A DNA stretch of 64,000 nt, from the NCBI RefSeq assembly GCF_009601705.1, contig NZ_CP045687.1, positions 189,527 through 253,526 on the forward strand, in the 5' to 3' direction. How positions within the stretch are numbered: the first letter of the stretch is position 1; each line of letters starts with the position of its first letter. The notes below the pieces were generated by a model. It saw only the letters and a list, made by a program, of their open reading frames with translations. It searched no databases and was not told the origin of the DNA. The stretch comes from Sulfolobus sp. E5-1-F. Its GTDB lineage: Archaea; Thermoproteota; Thermoprotei_A; Sulfolobales; Sulfolobaceae. A program made the translations under genes and the position numbers. Positions 18,444 through 26,904 of the stretch are shown in pieces.

Positions 18444-18523
18444 AAGTATATCATCTAAATCTAAATCCCCGAAAATATCATCACTCTCAGTTTTTAAGAT
18501 AATACCATAATAATATTATAAAT

Positions 18524-18880
18524 ATGACTGATGTTAGTAGTAACAATGTTACATTTAACGATATATTAGAGTACGAGATTATCAAAAGGACTTATCAAAA
18601 TATTATAATGAAGCTTAATTCTAGAAATTTAAAATCATTAAAAGAAGGATTAAAGGAATTATTGAACTTCGTGAGAGATATAAAGAATAATATATTAGAT
18701 AAAAGGTTAAGAAGAATGATTCAATATCAGCAAAAATTAGCCAAAAGATTACTCTTAATTATAGATATAAGATATGTGATATTCTTCATCTATAAAATAT
18801 TAGTTAACTCTTTAGTAACTAGACTTTACGAGTCTATCAGAACGTTATTGGAAGAAGTAAATAAGGTTGTCAGATATTGA
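18524..18880 (+). CDS. Unknown helical protein, 118 residues
   Basis: A basic, strongly helical product with coiled-coil-like segments (LKSLKEGLKELLNFVRDIKNNIL; RLYESIRTLLEEVNKVV) and one hydrophobic stretch (LLLIIDIRYVIFFIYKILV). A TATA-like tttttaaga lies about 27 nt before the ATG, in keeping with a leaderless gene. Its end overlaps the end of the convergent EVE-domain gene by 11 nt. No family recognised. Confidence 0.55.
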   Translation: MTDVSSNNVTFNDILEYEIIKRTYQNIIMKLNSRNLKSLKEGLKELLNFVRDIKNNILDKRLRRMIQYQQKLAKRLLLIIDIRYVIFFIYKILVNSLVTRLYESIRTLLEEVNKVVRY

Positions 18881-19376
18881 GTAATGACTCTTTAAGACAC
18901 TCTTCCACTATTTTAGCATCGCTTTCTGGGATAGGCCTCTTAAGGTTTGCAGGAGCGTTCCTAAGGTATTTAGCTATTTGCCCTTTATCTTCAATAAATC
19001 TAATCTTATCTAAAATTTTTTTCATATCGCACTCTCCAACTACAACAGGCTCTACTTTAACTCTATAAACGTATATTCCCTTATTCCTTACTGTCTCCTC
19101 AGGATATATTGGTGTCTGATCCTCATACCAGTTTGAAAGGACTTTTACTATACCTACAATCTTTCCTCCATATCTTTTCGCATAATATTTACTGACATAT
19201 ATAATAATGTAGTCACCTTCTTTTATGTACTCCTCTAGATTCTCTTTGTAACCATAAACTCCTTTATCTCTAATTACATCCCACATGTCCTCTTGTATTG
19301 GTACTAACCAGTAGGTCACAGAATGCAATAGTATTTTAAGATTATAAGATTTACTAAACCTCTTTACAAAAAGCAT
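18870..19376 (-). CDS. EVE-domain (PUA-like fold) protein
   Basis: The 168-residue protein is essentially one EVE domain, a PUA-superfamily fold that binds modified nucleobases or RNA. Typical elements are a strand YWLVPIQEDMWDVI, GVYGYKENLEEYIKEGDYIIIYVSKYYAKRYGGKIVGI and KGIYVYRVKVEPV, with a C-terminal IRFIEDKGQIAKYLRN. The N-terminal 20 residues precede the fold. A start a few codons later cannot be excluded. It stands alone and convergent to an unknown gene. Confidence 0.75.
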   Translation of the reverse strand: MLFVKRFSKSYNLKILLHSVTYWLVPIQEDMWDVIRDKGVYGYKENLEEYIKEGDYIIIYVSKYYAKRYGGKIVGIVKVLSNWYEDQTPIYPEETVRNKGIYVYRVKVEPVVVGECDMKKILDKIRFIEDKGQIAKYLRNAPANLKRPIPESDAKIVEECLKESLLNI

Positions 19377-19673
19377 TGCCGTAGTTATCAGTTTTGTACG
19401 GACCTTAAAGTTTATATTAATTCATGATAAAATTTTATATGGTTTCCCATTATTCATGATATACGGATAGCTACTGGGTTTATACCCCCCAATGGGATGG
19501 AGAAAGTTTGCTTGTGACTTAGATAAAGTGAGATGGTTGAGAATTTACATAAAATATCATGAAATCCTATGAAACCTATATGAAACCCCTAAACCTCTTA
19601 CACAACAATTCCTATAATTACATAATAATATCAAAGGAGAGCACTTTTAAGTAAAGTAGCCTATTTATACTTA
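19377..19673. other. Intergenic region with repeated TCATGATA words
   Basis: About 300 bp without a long gene. The 9-mer ttcatgata occurs at 19421-19429 and 19453-19461, and its inverse tatcatgaa at 19555-19563. A G/C-rich patch tataccccccaatggg lies near 19481. The left part holds the promoter of the EVE gene, the right part that of a 33-residue membrane peptide. A regulatory role for the repeated word is only a guess. Confidence 0.25.
19644..19653 (+). promoter_or_regulatory. TATA box of the 33-residue membrane peptide
   Basis: The box cttttaagta is centred 26 nt before the GTG at 19674, the exact leaderless spacing. Confidence 0.5.
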
Positions 19674-19775
19674 GTGAACAAGGTTCAACTTGTCTCTTAT
19701 GTTGCAATCTCCTTATCAATCTTAGGTATCATTTTAAGCACTATAGCAATCATTATGTCACAAAGAGGGCACTAA
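19674..19775 (+). CDS. Membrane micro-protein, 33 residues
   Basis: A GTG start 26 nt after a TATA box opens a 33-codon frame: a short hydrophilic N-terminus (MNKVQLVSYV), one membrane helix of about 20 residues (SLSILGIILSTIAIIM) and a polar C-terminus SQRGH. Single-helix peptides of this type are often missed by gene callers. No family assigned. The evidence is promoter spacing and protein-like hydrophobicity, not conservation. Confidence 0.5.
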   Translation: MNKVQLVSYVAISLSILGIILSTIAIIMSQRGH

Positions 19776-19833
19776 CATAGTGAGAAAGAAAAAGCTATAA
19801 ACATAGAGAGATATTACATGTTGGTTAGAATGA

Positions 19834-20160
19834 ATGATAGGCTGTAAAGATACGTCTTGTGTTAAAGATACTCTAAATGGGCTCCTTAATAAATATGGCG
19901 TTGGAAAAAATGTTACAGAAATAGTATTAGAAAATATAAATGAACTTGCAATTTATAGGAATAACAAAATATTCGTTAATTTGTTGAAGTATGATGAAAT
20001 AGCAAATGAAGTTTCGGGGGAAAGTGAAATAGTATCAGCATTTCTTCTTTTATCATCCTTATACTCTTTGGTTGGAATAAAAAGAATGGAGGAAATAATT
20101 AAAAATGAATACGGAAGAGAATCACCCATATATAAACTCTATGAGATATTATTCAAATAA
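19834..20160 (+). CDS. Unknown small protein, 108 residues
   Basis: Soluble helical product beginning MIGCKDTSCVKDTLNGLLNKYG, with Cys residues at 4 and 9. A Leu-rich stretch (SAFLLLSSLYSLVGI) lies in the second half. It overlaps the next unknown gene by 56 nt in another frame. Both may be parts of one unit. No recognised family. Confidence 0.5.
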   Translation: MIGCKDTSCVKDTLNGLLNKYGVGKNVTEIVLENINELAIYRNNKIFVNLLKYDEIANEVSGESEIVSAFLLLSSLYSLVGIKRMEEIIKNEYGRESPIYKLYEILFK

Positions 20161-20476
20161 GATCAGGCAATTTGTAAAAGAGAAGTATAATAGGGAATTA
20201 GGATTAAATATTAAATATTATTCAGATTTTGATGCAAGTAGATTAATGAAATTAATTGATAAGACCCTATTAATTAACGTAATAAGATTAGAAGGGTTAT
20301 GCGTAGAAATAGAGGAATGTACTTTACTTTCTGCATCGATATATCTTTTCACATATCTCTCATTAATTGGATTTGAGGATAATGAAATAAAAGACATTTG
20401 TAAACGTAATTTTCCAGAGCTTTACCTCTATTTATTAAAAGTAGTTAAGAAGAGATTGCCTTCAACGCACTTGTAA
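20105..20476 (+). CDS. Unknown small protein, 123 residues
   Basis: Begins [24 protein letters not shown]. It overlaps the previous unknown gene by 56 nt and the end of the convergent tpiA by 32 nt. The second half resembles the helical style of its neighbour ([29 protein letters not shown] compares with SGESEIVSAFLLLSSLYSLVGI), so the two may be distant paralogues. A later start inside the frame would remove most of the overlap. Function unknown. Confidence 0.5.
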   Translation: MNTEENHPYINSMRYYSNKIRQFVKEKYNRELGLNIKYYSDFDASRLMKLIDKTLLINVIRLEGLCVEIEECTLLSASIYLFTYLSLIGFEDNEIKDICKRNFPELYLYLLKVVKKRLPSTHL

Positions 20477-21128
20477 TAAAATCCTCAACAACTTTCTCAG
20501 GTTGTTTAGCTTTCATAACGGCACTTGCCACGCCTATCCCATGAGCTCCGAGTTGTAACGCCTTGTATACATCTTCACCAGTCGTAATACCAGCACCTGC
20601 TATTAAATAGATTCCCTCCGATTTTCTTATCTCTACTACAGCTCTAGTTATTACCTCAGGTTTTGCCTTAGAAACTGAAATACCAGTTCCTATTAATTCT
20701 GGAGGCTCTATTAAAATTGCGTTTGGCTTTAACAGGCTAAAAGGATAAACCAGTTCGTACCTATCAACGCAAAGTACGCTTTCTAATCCCAAATTTCTAG
20801 TCCTTTTTAAGATGTCATCTATTTCATCTGCTCTTAAACGCTTTTCACTATGGTTTATTAAAGTTCCCCTCGCCCCGGCATCTTTTATCATTTCTGGCAA
20901 AATAGCCCCAGTATATGCTCCTAAAGGTACCGAATCTACATGTTCAGCATAAATTGGTAATTCCACCTCTTGGGTCATCCTATATATCATTGTAGCTGGT
21001 ACTGATAATATTATTTCCACTGAATACTGTTTACTTATTTTTTCTATCTTTTTACCTAACTCTATTGCCTTATTACCAAAGGAGTTTTCATATGCTTTAA
21101 AGTTTATTATAATAATAGGGGGTTTCAC
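20445..21128 (-). CDS. tpiA: Triosephosphate isomerase
   Basis: TIM-barrel enzyme that interconverts glyceraldehyde-3-phosphate and dihydroxyacetone phosphate. Catalytic residues are visible: Lys11 (INFKAYE), His93 (LINHSEKR) and Glu141 ([11 protein letters not shown]), with the phosphate-binding [10 protein letters not shown] and [12 protein letters not shown] near the end. The length of 227 is typical of the shortened archaeal TIM. Divergent from the DUF429 gene with 26 bp between start codons, so the promoters must overlap. Confidence 0.95.
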   Translation of the reverse strand: MKPPIIIINFKAYENSFGNKAIELGKKIEKISKQYSVEIILSVPATMIYRMTQEVELPIYAEHVDSVPLGAYTGAILPEMIKDAGARGTLINHSEKRLRADEIDDILKRTRNLGLESVLCVDRYELVYPFSLLKPNAILIEPPELIGTGISVSKAKPEVITRAVVEIRKSEGIYLIAGAGITTGEDVYKALQLGAHGIGVASAVMKAKQPEKVVEDFITSALKAISS

Positions 21129-21154
21129 AATAAGAAGATGAAAGGGAAATAAAT

Positions 21155-21670
21155 ATGTATTGTGGAATTGATCTAGCAGTAAGAAGGAAGACTGCAGTAG
21201 CTGTTCTCATAAACAACGAAATAAAAATCATTGAACTAGTAACGAATGATGAAATTATAGAGAGTTGCAAGAGAGCAAAAGTCACTGCAATAGATTCACC
21301 TCTCTCCCACTGTAAAGGTTTTAGAAACGTCGATAAGGAGATGATAAAAAGAAAACTGAAGGTATTGCCACCATCCTTTATGAAAACACTTGTAGAAAGA
21401 GCTATCCAATTGAAGGAAAAGTTGTATAACGTAATTGAGACCCATCCAACATCTTCCATGAAATTAATTGGTTTGAATTGGAGAGAATTACATGAGGTTA
21501 AAGATTATGTGGATGCTGCATTGTGTGCAATGGCTGCAATGGCTTACGATCTAGGGTATGCAGAGGAAATTAAAGCTGATGATGGTATAATTTACCTATT
21601 ATCAACGAAATTTCCTTATGAGTTAAAAAGGAAAAATTATTTTGAGTTTTATCTGAAAGGACCTAAATGA
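21155..21670 (+). CDS. DUF429-family RNase H-like protein
   Basis: 171 residues with the DUF429 pattern: an N-terminal [15 protein letters not shown] strand carrying the first acidic residue, a second one in TAIDSPLSH, then [14 protein letters not shown] and a C-terminal [15 protein letters not shown]. These acidic positions fit an RNase H-like nuclease fold, but the substrate is not known. It starts 26 bp from tpiA and its end overlaps the convergent membrane gene by 22 nt. Confidence 0.75.
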   Translation: MYCGIDLAVRRKTAVAVLINNEIKIIELVTNDEIIESCKRAKVTAIDSPLSHCKGFRNVDKEMIKRKLKVLPPSFMKTLVERAIQLKEKLYNVIETHPTSSMKLIGLNWRELHEVKDYVDAALCAMAAMAYDLGYAEEIKADDGIIYLLSTKFPYELKRKNYFEFYLKGPK

Positions 21671-22020
21671 GGTAATGTGATTCCTATTAGCCCTAGGAGA
21701 AATAGTATTATAAATGCAATTATTATTGCTAAAATCGCTATACCTAAAGCTTGTACCCAGCCAGTGTTAAAAACCACTTTGTATACTCCTAGAAATGCTA
21801 TAAATCCTATTATTACTCCAATTAATGGCGAAATAAGCGAAAATAGCGCTGTAAAAATTGCGTAAACCACTACTCCAATTAATGTTGCTAACATAGCCCT
21901 ACCAAACGTAGTAGTTCTTGGTGTAACTACTTTTCCAGCTAGCCATGTAGGTATAGAAATGACTATCCAAGCTATTATAAAAGCAATAATAGCACTAATC
22001 GGACCTAATATTAGAGGCAT
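21649..22020 (-). CDS. Small membrane protein, four helices
   Basis: 123 residues, nearly all hydrophobic, with four helices (ISAIIAFIIAWIVISIPTWLAG; ATLIGVVVYAIFTALFSLI; IGVIIGFIAFLGVYKVVF; ALGIAILAIIIAFIILFLLGLIG). A TPRTTTFGR loop lies after helix 1. The family is not named here. It sits 34 bp downstream of citrate synthase on the same strand and could be the last gene of that operon. Confidence 0.65.
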   Translation of the reverse strand: MPLILGPISAIIAFIIAWIVISIPTWLAGKVVTPRTTTFGRAMLATLIGVVVYAIFTALFSLISPLIGVIIGFIAFLGVYKVVFNTGWVQALGIAILAIIIAFIILFLLGLIGITLPHLGPFR

Positions 22021-22053
22021 GAATATGACTTTATAAAAAAATAATAATAAGAT

Positions 22054-23187
22054 TTATCTCTTGTCTATAGGAACATACTCTTGATACTCTGGCCCAACAT
22101 ATAAAGCTCTTGGCCTAATTAGCCTATGCTGTTCCTCTACATATTCTATTATATGTGCTAGCCAGCCTAAAGTTCTCGATAAAGCAAATAATGCAGTAAA
22201 CATGTATACTGGAAATCCTAAAGCAAAGAAGACTATTCCAGAATAGAAATCAGTATTAGGGTATATTCCTTTACTCGAAAATTGCTTTATTCCTAGCTCC
22301 TCAAGTTTTTGAGCTATCTCGAAATATTTCTTAGCTTCGCTATTCCTTTCAATTAAGGTTGAGGCTAATTTCTTAAATATTTTTGCTCTAGGATCATAAG
22401 TTTTGTAAACTCTATGACCAAATCCCATTAGTCTATTCTTTTGATTTATTATTTTATCATTAAACCACATTTCTACTTTATTCGGATCACCTATTTCTAT
22501 GAACTGCTTAAAAGCTTCTTCAGCAGCTCCACCATGTAATGGACCTTTCAATGCCGCTAAGGCAGCAGTAAGTGAGGAATACATATCTGATAAAGTGGAT
22601 GCAGCCACAAGCGCTGCAGTTGTAGATGCTGGTACTTCGTGATCGGTATAGAGTATTAGAGCCTTATCCATTGCGTTTATTTCGTCTCCAGTGGGTTCTC
22701 TAGCCAAACTTGCTAGTAAAAAGCTCTTTGCGAAACTATCTGAGGGTTCAGGTATTCTTGGCTTATTACCCTCTTTTCTTCTATATACGTTTGCTACTAG
22801 AGTAGCCATTTTAGCAATTATACTAATTGCTTTTTCCTTATCGTTCTCTTTCCATTTGAAATTCTTATCGATAGATGCTAATGCTGCTGTTCCCACTTCC
22901 AAAAGACCTATAGCGTCTGCATCTCTCGGCATTAAGTATATTGTGTCTAGAACTTCTTGAGGTACCTCATATTCCTCATTAAGTTTCTCTTTTAAATCGT
23001 TTAACTCTTTCTTTGTAGGTAATTTTCCATAAAGCATTAAATAGATAGTCTCTTCATAACTGCCGTAATTAACTAAGTCTTCAATATTATACCCTCTATA
23101 CCTCAGTATTCCCTTTTCTCCGTCTATGAATGTTAAATTCGTAACCTTTATAATAACGTTTTCTAAACCTTTACTTACAACGCTCAT
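22054..23187 (-). CDS. gltA: Citrate synthase / 2-methylcitrate synthase
   Basis: Condenses oxaloacetate with acetyl-CoA, and in this operon probably also with propionyl-CoA. The 377 residues show the small archaeal citrate synthase: GEKGILRYRGYNIEDL, the catalytic His region GPLHGGAAEEAF, the oxaloacetate-binding GFGHRVYKTYDPRA and the catalytic Asp in PNTDFYSG. I chose the ATG at 23187 (MSVVSKGLENV): it overlaps the upstream TAA (TAATG) and has a ggaggt Shine-Dalgarno 8 nt before it; the frame also extends 7 codons further upstream. Last enzyme of the prpD-prpB-CBS-gltA operon. Confidence 0.95.
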   Translation of the reverse strand: MSVVSKGLENVIIKVTNLTFIDGEKGILRYRGYNIEDLVNYGSYEETIYLMLYGKLPTKKELNDLKEKLNEEYEVPQEVLDTIYLMPRDADAIGLLEVGTAALASIDKNFKWKENDKEKAISIIAKMATLVANVYRRKEGNKPRIPEPSDSFAKSFLLASLAREPTGDEINAMDKALILYTDHEVPASTTAALVAASTLSDMYSSLTAALAALKGPLHGGAAEEAFKQFIEIGDPNKVEMWFNDKIINQKNRLMGFGHRVYKTYDPRAKIFKKLASTLIERNSEAKKYFEIAQKLEELGIKQFSSKGIYPNTDFYSGIVFFALGFPVYMFTALFALSRTLGWLAHIIEYVEEQHRLIRPRALYVGPEYQEYVPIDKR

Positions 23188-23615
23188 TAGTCCGTACCTC
23201 CTTCCCAATTTAACTCAGACCTAACTAAAAAATCTAGAACGTGTTTCTCATTTACTATATCCTTTATCGATACTACACCGACAAGCTTCCCTTCATCATC
23301 CACAACAACTATATGTCTTATATTGTTTTTAACCATTTTCTCTGCTATTTCTCCTATTGGAGAATTAGGCTTAACTGTTATTAATTTTCCGAAAGTTCCC
23401 AGATTCTCTACTTTATCATTCAAATCCTTACCACATGACACAGCACGCAGAACGTCTCTTTCTGTAAATATTCCGACTGGATAACCTTTTTCATCAACAA
23501 TTACCACGGATCCTATATTATTTTGATACATAATCTTACAAGCCTCAATAGCCTTAACACCTACCTTTACCACTACAGGGGATCTCTTGATTAAGCTTCT
23601 AGAAGTTACTGCCAT
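23187..23615 (-). CDS. Two-CBS-domain regulatory protein
   Basis: 142 residues with a tandem CBS pair: ACKIMYQNNIGSVVIVDEKGYPVGIFTERDVLRAV and IAEKMVKNNIRHIVVVDDEGKLVGVVSIKDIV. Such pairs bind adenine nucleotides or CoA derivatives and sense energy state. Its stop overlaps the citrate synthase start and it follows prpB by 24 bp, so it is made with the methylcitrate enzymes. Allosteric control of citrate synthase or of the operon is inferred from this position; no DNA-binding domain is present. Confidence 0.85.
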   Translation of the reverse strand: MAVTSRSLIKRSPVVVKVGVKAIEACKIMYQNNIGSVVIVDEKGYPVGIFTERDVLRAVSCGKDLNDKVENLGTFGKLITVKPNSPIGEIAEKMVKNNIRHIVVVDDEGKLVGVVSIKDIVNEKHVLDFLVRSELNWEGGTD

Positions 23616-23639
23616 AATTTAAATTTCGTATATAAAAAT

Positions 23640-24497
23640 TTAAAGCTTTCTAATGAGTTTTATACTACCTAATTCCTTGTCTAATCTTTCGTAAAAGAAG
23701 TAATCAATTATCTCGTACTGTTGTTGCCTAGTAATCATCTTATCTAATAAATTAACTTGCGTTCCCTCTCTTAATAATGTCTCTAGGGCATCTTTCATTG
23801 CCTTAGCTGCCACTCTAAATATAGTAACAGGAAATATTACGTATTTATAACCCATCTCCTTAAACTCTTGGGCCTTAATGTAAGGGGTTTTACCAAATTC
23901 AGTCATATTAGCTAGTAACGGAGCCTTTACCTCTTTAGCGAACTTAGCGAACTCCTCCTTACTAGTAAGAGCCTCTGGAAATATTACATCAGCGCCAGCT
24001 TCTAAATAAATTTTTGCCCTTTCTATTGCATCATCTAACCCAATTACTCCACGAGAATCGACTCTTGCAATTATTAAGGAATCTCTTCTAGCCTTTAAAG
24101 CAGCCTTTATCTTCTGAACCATTTCTAAAGGCTCTACAACCTCTTTACCCTCTAAATGCCCACATTTCTTTGGCATTCTTTGATCCTCTATTTGAATGGC
24201 GTCAGCACCGGCTTTTTCCAAAACCCTTACAGTTCTATAAACGTTTATTGCCTCACCAAACCCAGTATCTGCATCAACTATTATTGGAATATCTGCAACT
24301 TCCTTTATTTTTCTTATCATCTCAGCAACCTCATCTAATGTGATTAAACCTATATCTGGTAGACCATAAGATGAGGTAAGAGCAGCGCCCGATAGATAAA
24401 CTGCCTTAAAACCTACCTTTTTCGCTAGAATCGCAGTAAACGGATTAAATACTCCAGGTACTATTAAGAAATCAGATTCCTTTAATACTTGAGACAA
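23640..24497 (-). CDS. prpB: 2-methylisocitrate lyase-like enzyme (PrpB)
   Basis: TIM-barrel enzyme of the isocitrate lyase/PEP mutase superfamily. It shows VPGVFNPFTAILAKKVGF, metal-binding Asp75 and Asp77 (IIVDADTGFG), the catalytic loop K110-KCGH-114 diagnostic of (methyl)isocitrate lyases, and IARVDSRG. The length of 285 fits PrpB (about 290) rather than full isocitrate lyase (over 420). The start is a TTG with a ggtgag motif 8 nt upstream, overlapping the end of prpD by 26 nt. It should split 2-methylisocitrate into pyruvate and succinate. Confidence 0.88.
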   Translation of the reverse strand: MSQVLKESDFLIVPGVFNPFTAILAKKVGFKAVYLSGAALTSSYGLPDIGLITLDEVAEMIRKIKEVADIPIIVDADTGFGEAINVYRTVRVLEKAGADAIQIEDQRMPKKCGHLEGKEVVEPLEMVQKIKAALKARRDSLIIARVDSRGVIGLDDAIERAKIYLEAGADVIFPEALTSKEEFAKFAKEVKAPLLANMTEFGKTPYIKAQEFKEMGYKYVIFPVTIFRVAAKAMKDALETLLREGTQVNLLDKMITRQQQYEIIDYFFYERLDKELGSIKLIRKL

Positions 24498-25779
24498 TTT
24501 CCCTCACCTTTAATTCTTCCATATTCCACAAAATATTTAACTCTTCCTTCCTTCCTTTTAGCCTCAAGTACTTCTCCTCAACTTCGGCATCAGTCATTGG
24601 ATTATTATAATAACCTCTTGGATTCCTAATTTCAACTGTATCTTTACCCTTACTGGTATAAACTGTTACTTTAACAGGCAACTCCTTAGGATATATACTA
24701 GTATATTTCTCGTCTTCAACTACAGTAATCTTCTTCATTAAACTCCTTATTTTTTCATTGAATATCATTTCTTGATCATACGCGTCGAGCCAAAAATCCT
24801 TCTTAATTAAAGTATAAGCCAGAATATAGGGCAAACTATGATCTGCTGTCTCCTTGTTAGTGGGATTCCATTTTTCTTCATCAGCTATTATCGTCTTAGC
24901 AGCCTCATAGGTTTCAACTTCAATCTTAACAATGTCATCAACATTAACATTTAAGCTCTTTCCAGCCTCAACAACTGCCTCAGCATGATACTCCACTGGA
25001 TATTTCTTCAAACTAGTCTTAAGTATACCATCTACCTCTAACTTATTAAACACCGAAGAGTCGAAGTCTTTAGCTACAACATTAATGAAACCTAATCTAC
25101 CTGAAAAAGTCTTTGAAGGACCGGTCATTCCAAACTTAGCTAAAAGTGCCGCAAAAGTCGCTTTCCTTGAGGCATCCGCTGCAGCACCGGCCTTCCACAT
25201 GGATAATTCCCCAGATCTAGTTTCCCTAAGTGCAACGTTTGGCACTATTGTTAACGAAATAGCGTTAATAGTAGACTTTTCGTCCAATTTTAACATTTTA
25301 GCTAAACCTGCAGCAGCTCCTATCTGAAGGAAAGTTACGTGATCAAAGCCCTTCTTTCTCAACGATGTTGCATCACACAATTTTACCCCAATTTCATAAC
25401 CTGTAACGATCGCTTCTATTACATCCCTCCCTTTAAGATCAAAAAGTGAACCTAAGGATAAGAAAGCACCTATCATGTCACTGGGATGTAAAGGCTCCTT
25501 TGAAAGATAAGTGTCATTGAAGTCTAGATACCTAATTAAAAAAGTGTTGTAAAAAGCCGCGAAATCTGGAGTCGCACTTCCTCCGAAAAGTAGGGGAACA
25601 GAACCTTGGAAATACGTTAATACCTTTTTGTTAACTAAGTGAGGAGGAGAATTTAGTGCTCCATAAGCTACTGCTATTGTATCAATTATTCTCTTTTTTG
25701 CCTCATGTATAATCTTTTCACTTAAGTTTTGGTAATTTACTGAATTCACAAATTCAGCAATCTTTTCAGCTATTTCCAT
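24472..25779 (-). CDS. prpD: 2-methylcitrate dehydratase (MmgE/PrpD family)
   Basis: 435 residues with the MmgE/PrpD layout: an N-terminal helical domain (AKKRIIDTIAVAYGALNSPP), HPSDMIGAFLSLGSLFDLKGRDVIEAIVTGYEIGVKL, MWKAGAAADASRKATFAALLAKFGMTGP and a C-terminal lid (KTSLKKYPVEYHAEAVVEA; ADHSLPYILAYTLI). In the methylcitrate cycle it dehydrates 2-methylcitrate. First gene of the operon prpD-prpB-CBS-gltA, all with overlaps or very short gaps. Some family members act on citrate or itaconate; the neighbours favour propionate breakdown. Confidence 0.88.
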   Translation of the reverse strand: MEIAEKIAEFVNSVNYQNLSEKIIHEAKKRIIDTIAVAYGALNSPPHLVNKKVLTYFQGSVPLLFGGSATPDFAAFYNTFLIRYLDFNDTYLSKEPLHPSDMIGAFLSLGSLFDLKGRDVIEAIVTGYEIGVKLCDATSLRKKGFDHVTFLQIGAAAGLAKMLKLDEKSTINAISLTIVPNVALRETRSGELSMWKAGAAADASRKATFAALLAKFGMTGPSKTFSGRLGFINVVAKDFDSSVFNKLEVDGILKTSLKKYPVEYHAEAVVEAGKSLNVNVDDIVKIEVETYEAAKTIIADEEKWNPTNKETADHSLPYILAYTLIKKDFWLDAYDQEMIFNEKIRSLMKKITVVEDEKYTSIYPKELPVKVTVYTSKGKDTVEIRNPRGYYNNPMTDAEVEEKYLRLKGRKEELNILWNMEELKVREIVSSIKGI

Positions 25780-25876
25780 AATAGAGTAGAATTAAAGGGA
25801 GTATAAAAGTCGAACTATAATGAAAATTGAAAAAAGCTTAATATACTTTAGGATGCATATTTATACTCGTGATAGT

Positions 25877-26803
25877 ATGGTAAAAATAGCTTTTATAGGA
25901 GTAGGAAAAATAGGTCAGACGATAGCTTATTCTGTAATTTTTGACGGTTTAGCCAGTGAAGCTATATTATACGATATTATTCCAGAATTACCAGAAAAGT
26001 TTGAACACGAGTTAAGACATGCAATAGCTACTAGAGGTCTTTCCACTGAAGTAATCGGTACTAACTCTCTTGATGATGTAACCAATGCTGATATCATACT
26101 TATTATGGCGGGTAAGCCAAGGAAACCCGGAATGAGCAGAAGGGATCTATTTGTTGATAATGCGAAAATACAAATAGACCTCGCAAAGCAGCTTCCTCCT
26201 AAAAACCCAGGTGCGTTATACATAATGGTTGCAAATCCAGTAGATATGATGGCTTCAGTATTCATGAGATTCTCTAAACAATTTACAATAAGTACTGGAG
26301 ACACAGTAGAGACAATGAGAATGAGAGCATATATAAGTAAGAAACTCAAAGTTCCAGTGACTAAGATAACTGGATACGTAGCGGGAGAACATGGAGAAGA
26401 TGCAGTAGTTTTATGGAGTACAGTAAAAGTTAATGGGAAACCATTTGAGGAAGTAGCTAAAGGGTTAACTAAGGAGGAGGTCGAAAATTACGTTAAGTCA
26501 ATACCAGGAGAGATAATAAGAGTGATGGGAGGTACAACCTGGGGACCTGCAACTATAATAAAGGACATTGTTAGATCAGTAGTCTTAAATGAAGGGAGAG
26601 TTATGAGCATCGCAACTCCTAGAACTTATAAAGATGAAATAATACATATAAGTGTTCCAACAGTTGTAGGAGCTGAAATAGGACCAAGTTTAGAGGGTGT
26701 TTTGCCAGAAAGTGACAGAGAGAGGTTAAATAAATCTGTTGAGGACTTTTACAAGGTCTATAAGGAGAACTTAGATCATCTATTGCAAGTAATTAAACAA
26801 TGA
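25877..26803 (+). CDS. mdh: Malate/lactate dehydrogenase family enzyme
   Basis: NAD(P)-dependent 2-hydroxyacid dehydrogenase, most likely malate dehydrogenase of the citric acid cycle. The Rossmann motif [13 protein letters not shown] is at the N-terminus, followed by [31 protein letters not shown] and the catalytic His in [15 protein letters not shown] chose the ATG at 25877 (MVKIAFIG), giving 308 residues, since the motif normally begins within the first 10 residues; in-frame starts at 25820 and 25853 add only a non-conserved tail. It is divergent from prpD, linking the two sides of the cycle. Confidence 0.9.
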   Translation: MVKIAFIGVGKIGQTIAYSVIFDGLASEAILYDIIPELPEKFEHELRHAIATRGLSTEVIGTNSLDDVTNADIILIMAGKPRKPGMSRRDLFVDNAKIQIDLAKQLPPKNPGALYIMVANPVDMMASVFMRFSKQFTISTGDTVETMRMRAYISKKLKVPVTKITGYVAGEHGEDAVVLWSTVKVNGKPFEEVAKGLTKEEVENYVKSIPGEIIRVMGGTTWGPATIIKDIVRSVVLNEGRVMSIATPRTYKDEIIHISVPTVVGAEIGPSLEGVLPESDRERLNKSVEDFYKVYKENLDHLLQVIKQ

Positions 26804-26904
26804 TTTCTTGATCTCGCATATATACCTCTAACTTTCTTTAAACTTCGTAAATATACATTACCCTTACCATAAGCTTTTTTATTTCCTTGATAATTACACT
26901 ATTG

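Noticed and set aside
18440-18500. C/D-box-like words (gtgatga and ctga) on the minus strand after the aminotransferase gene
   Set aside because: No D' box and poor spacing; one ctga is inside the coding end. Not enough to call a guide RNA.
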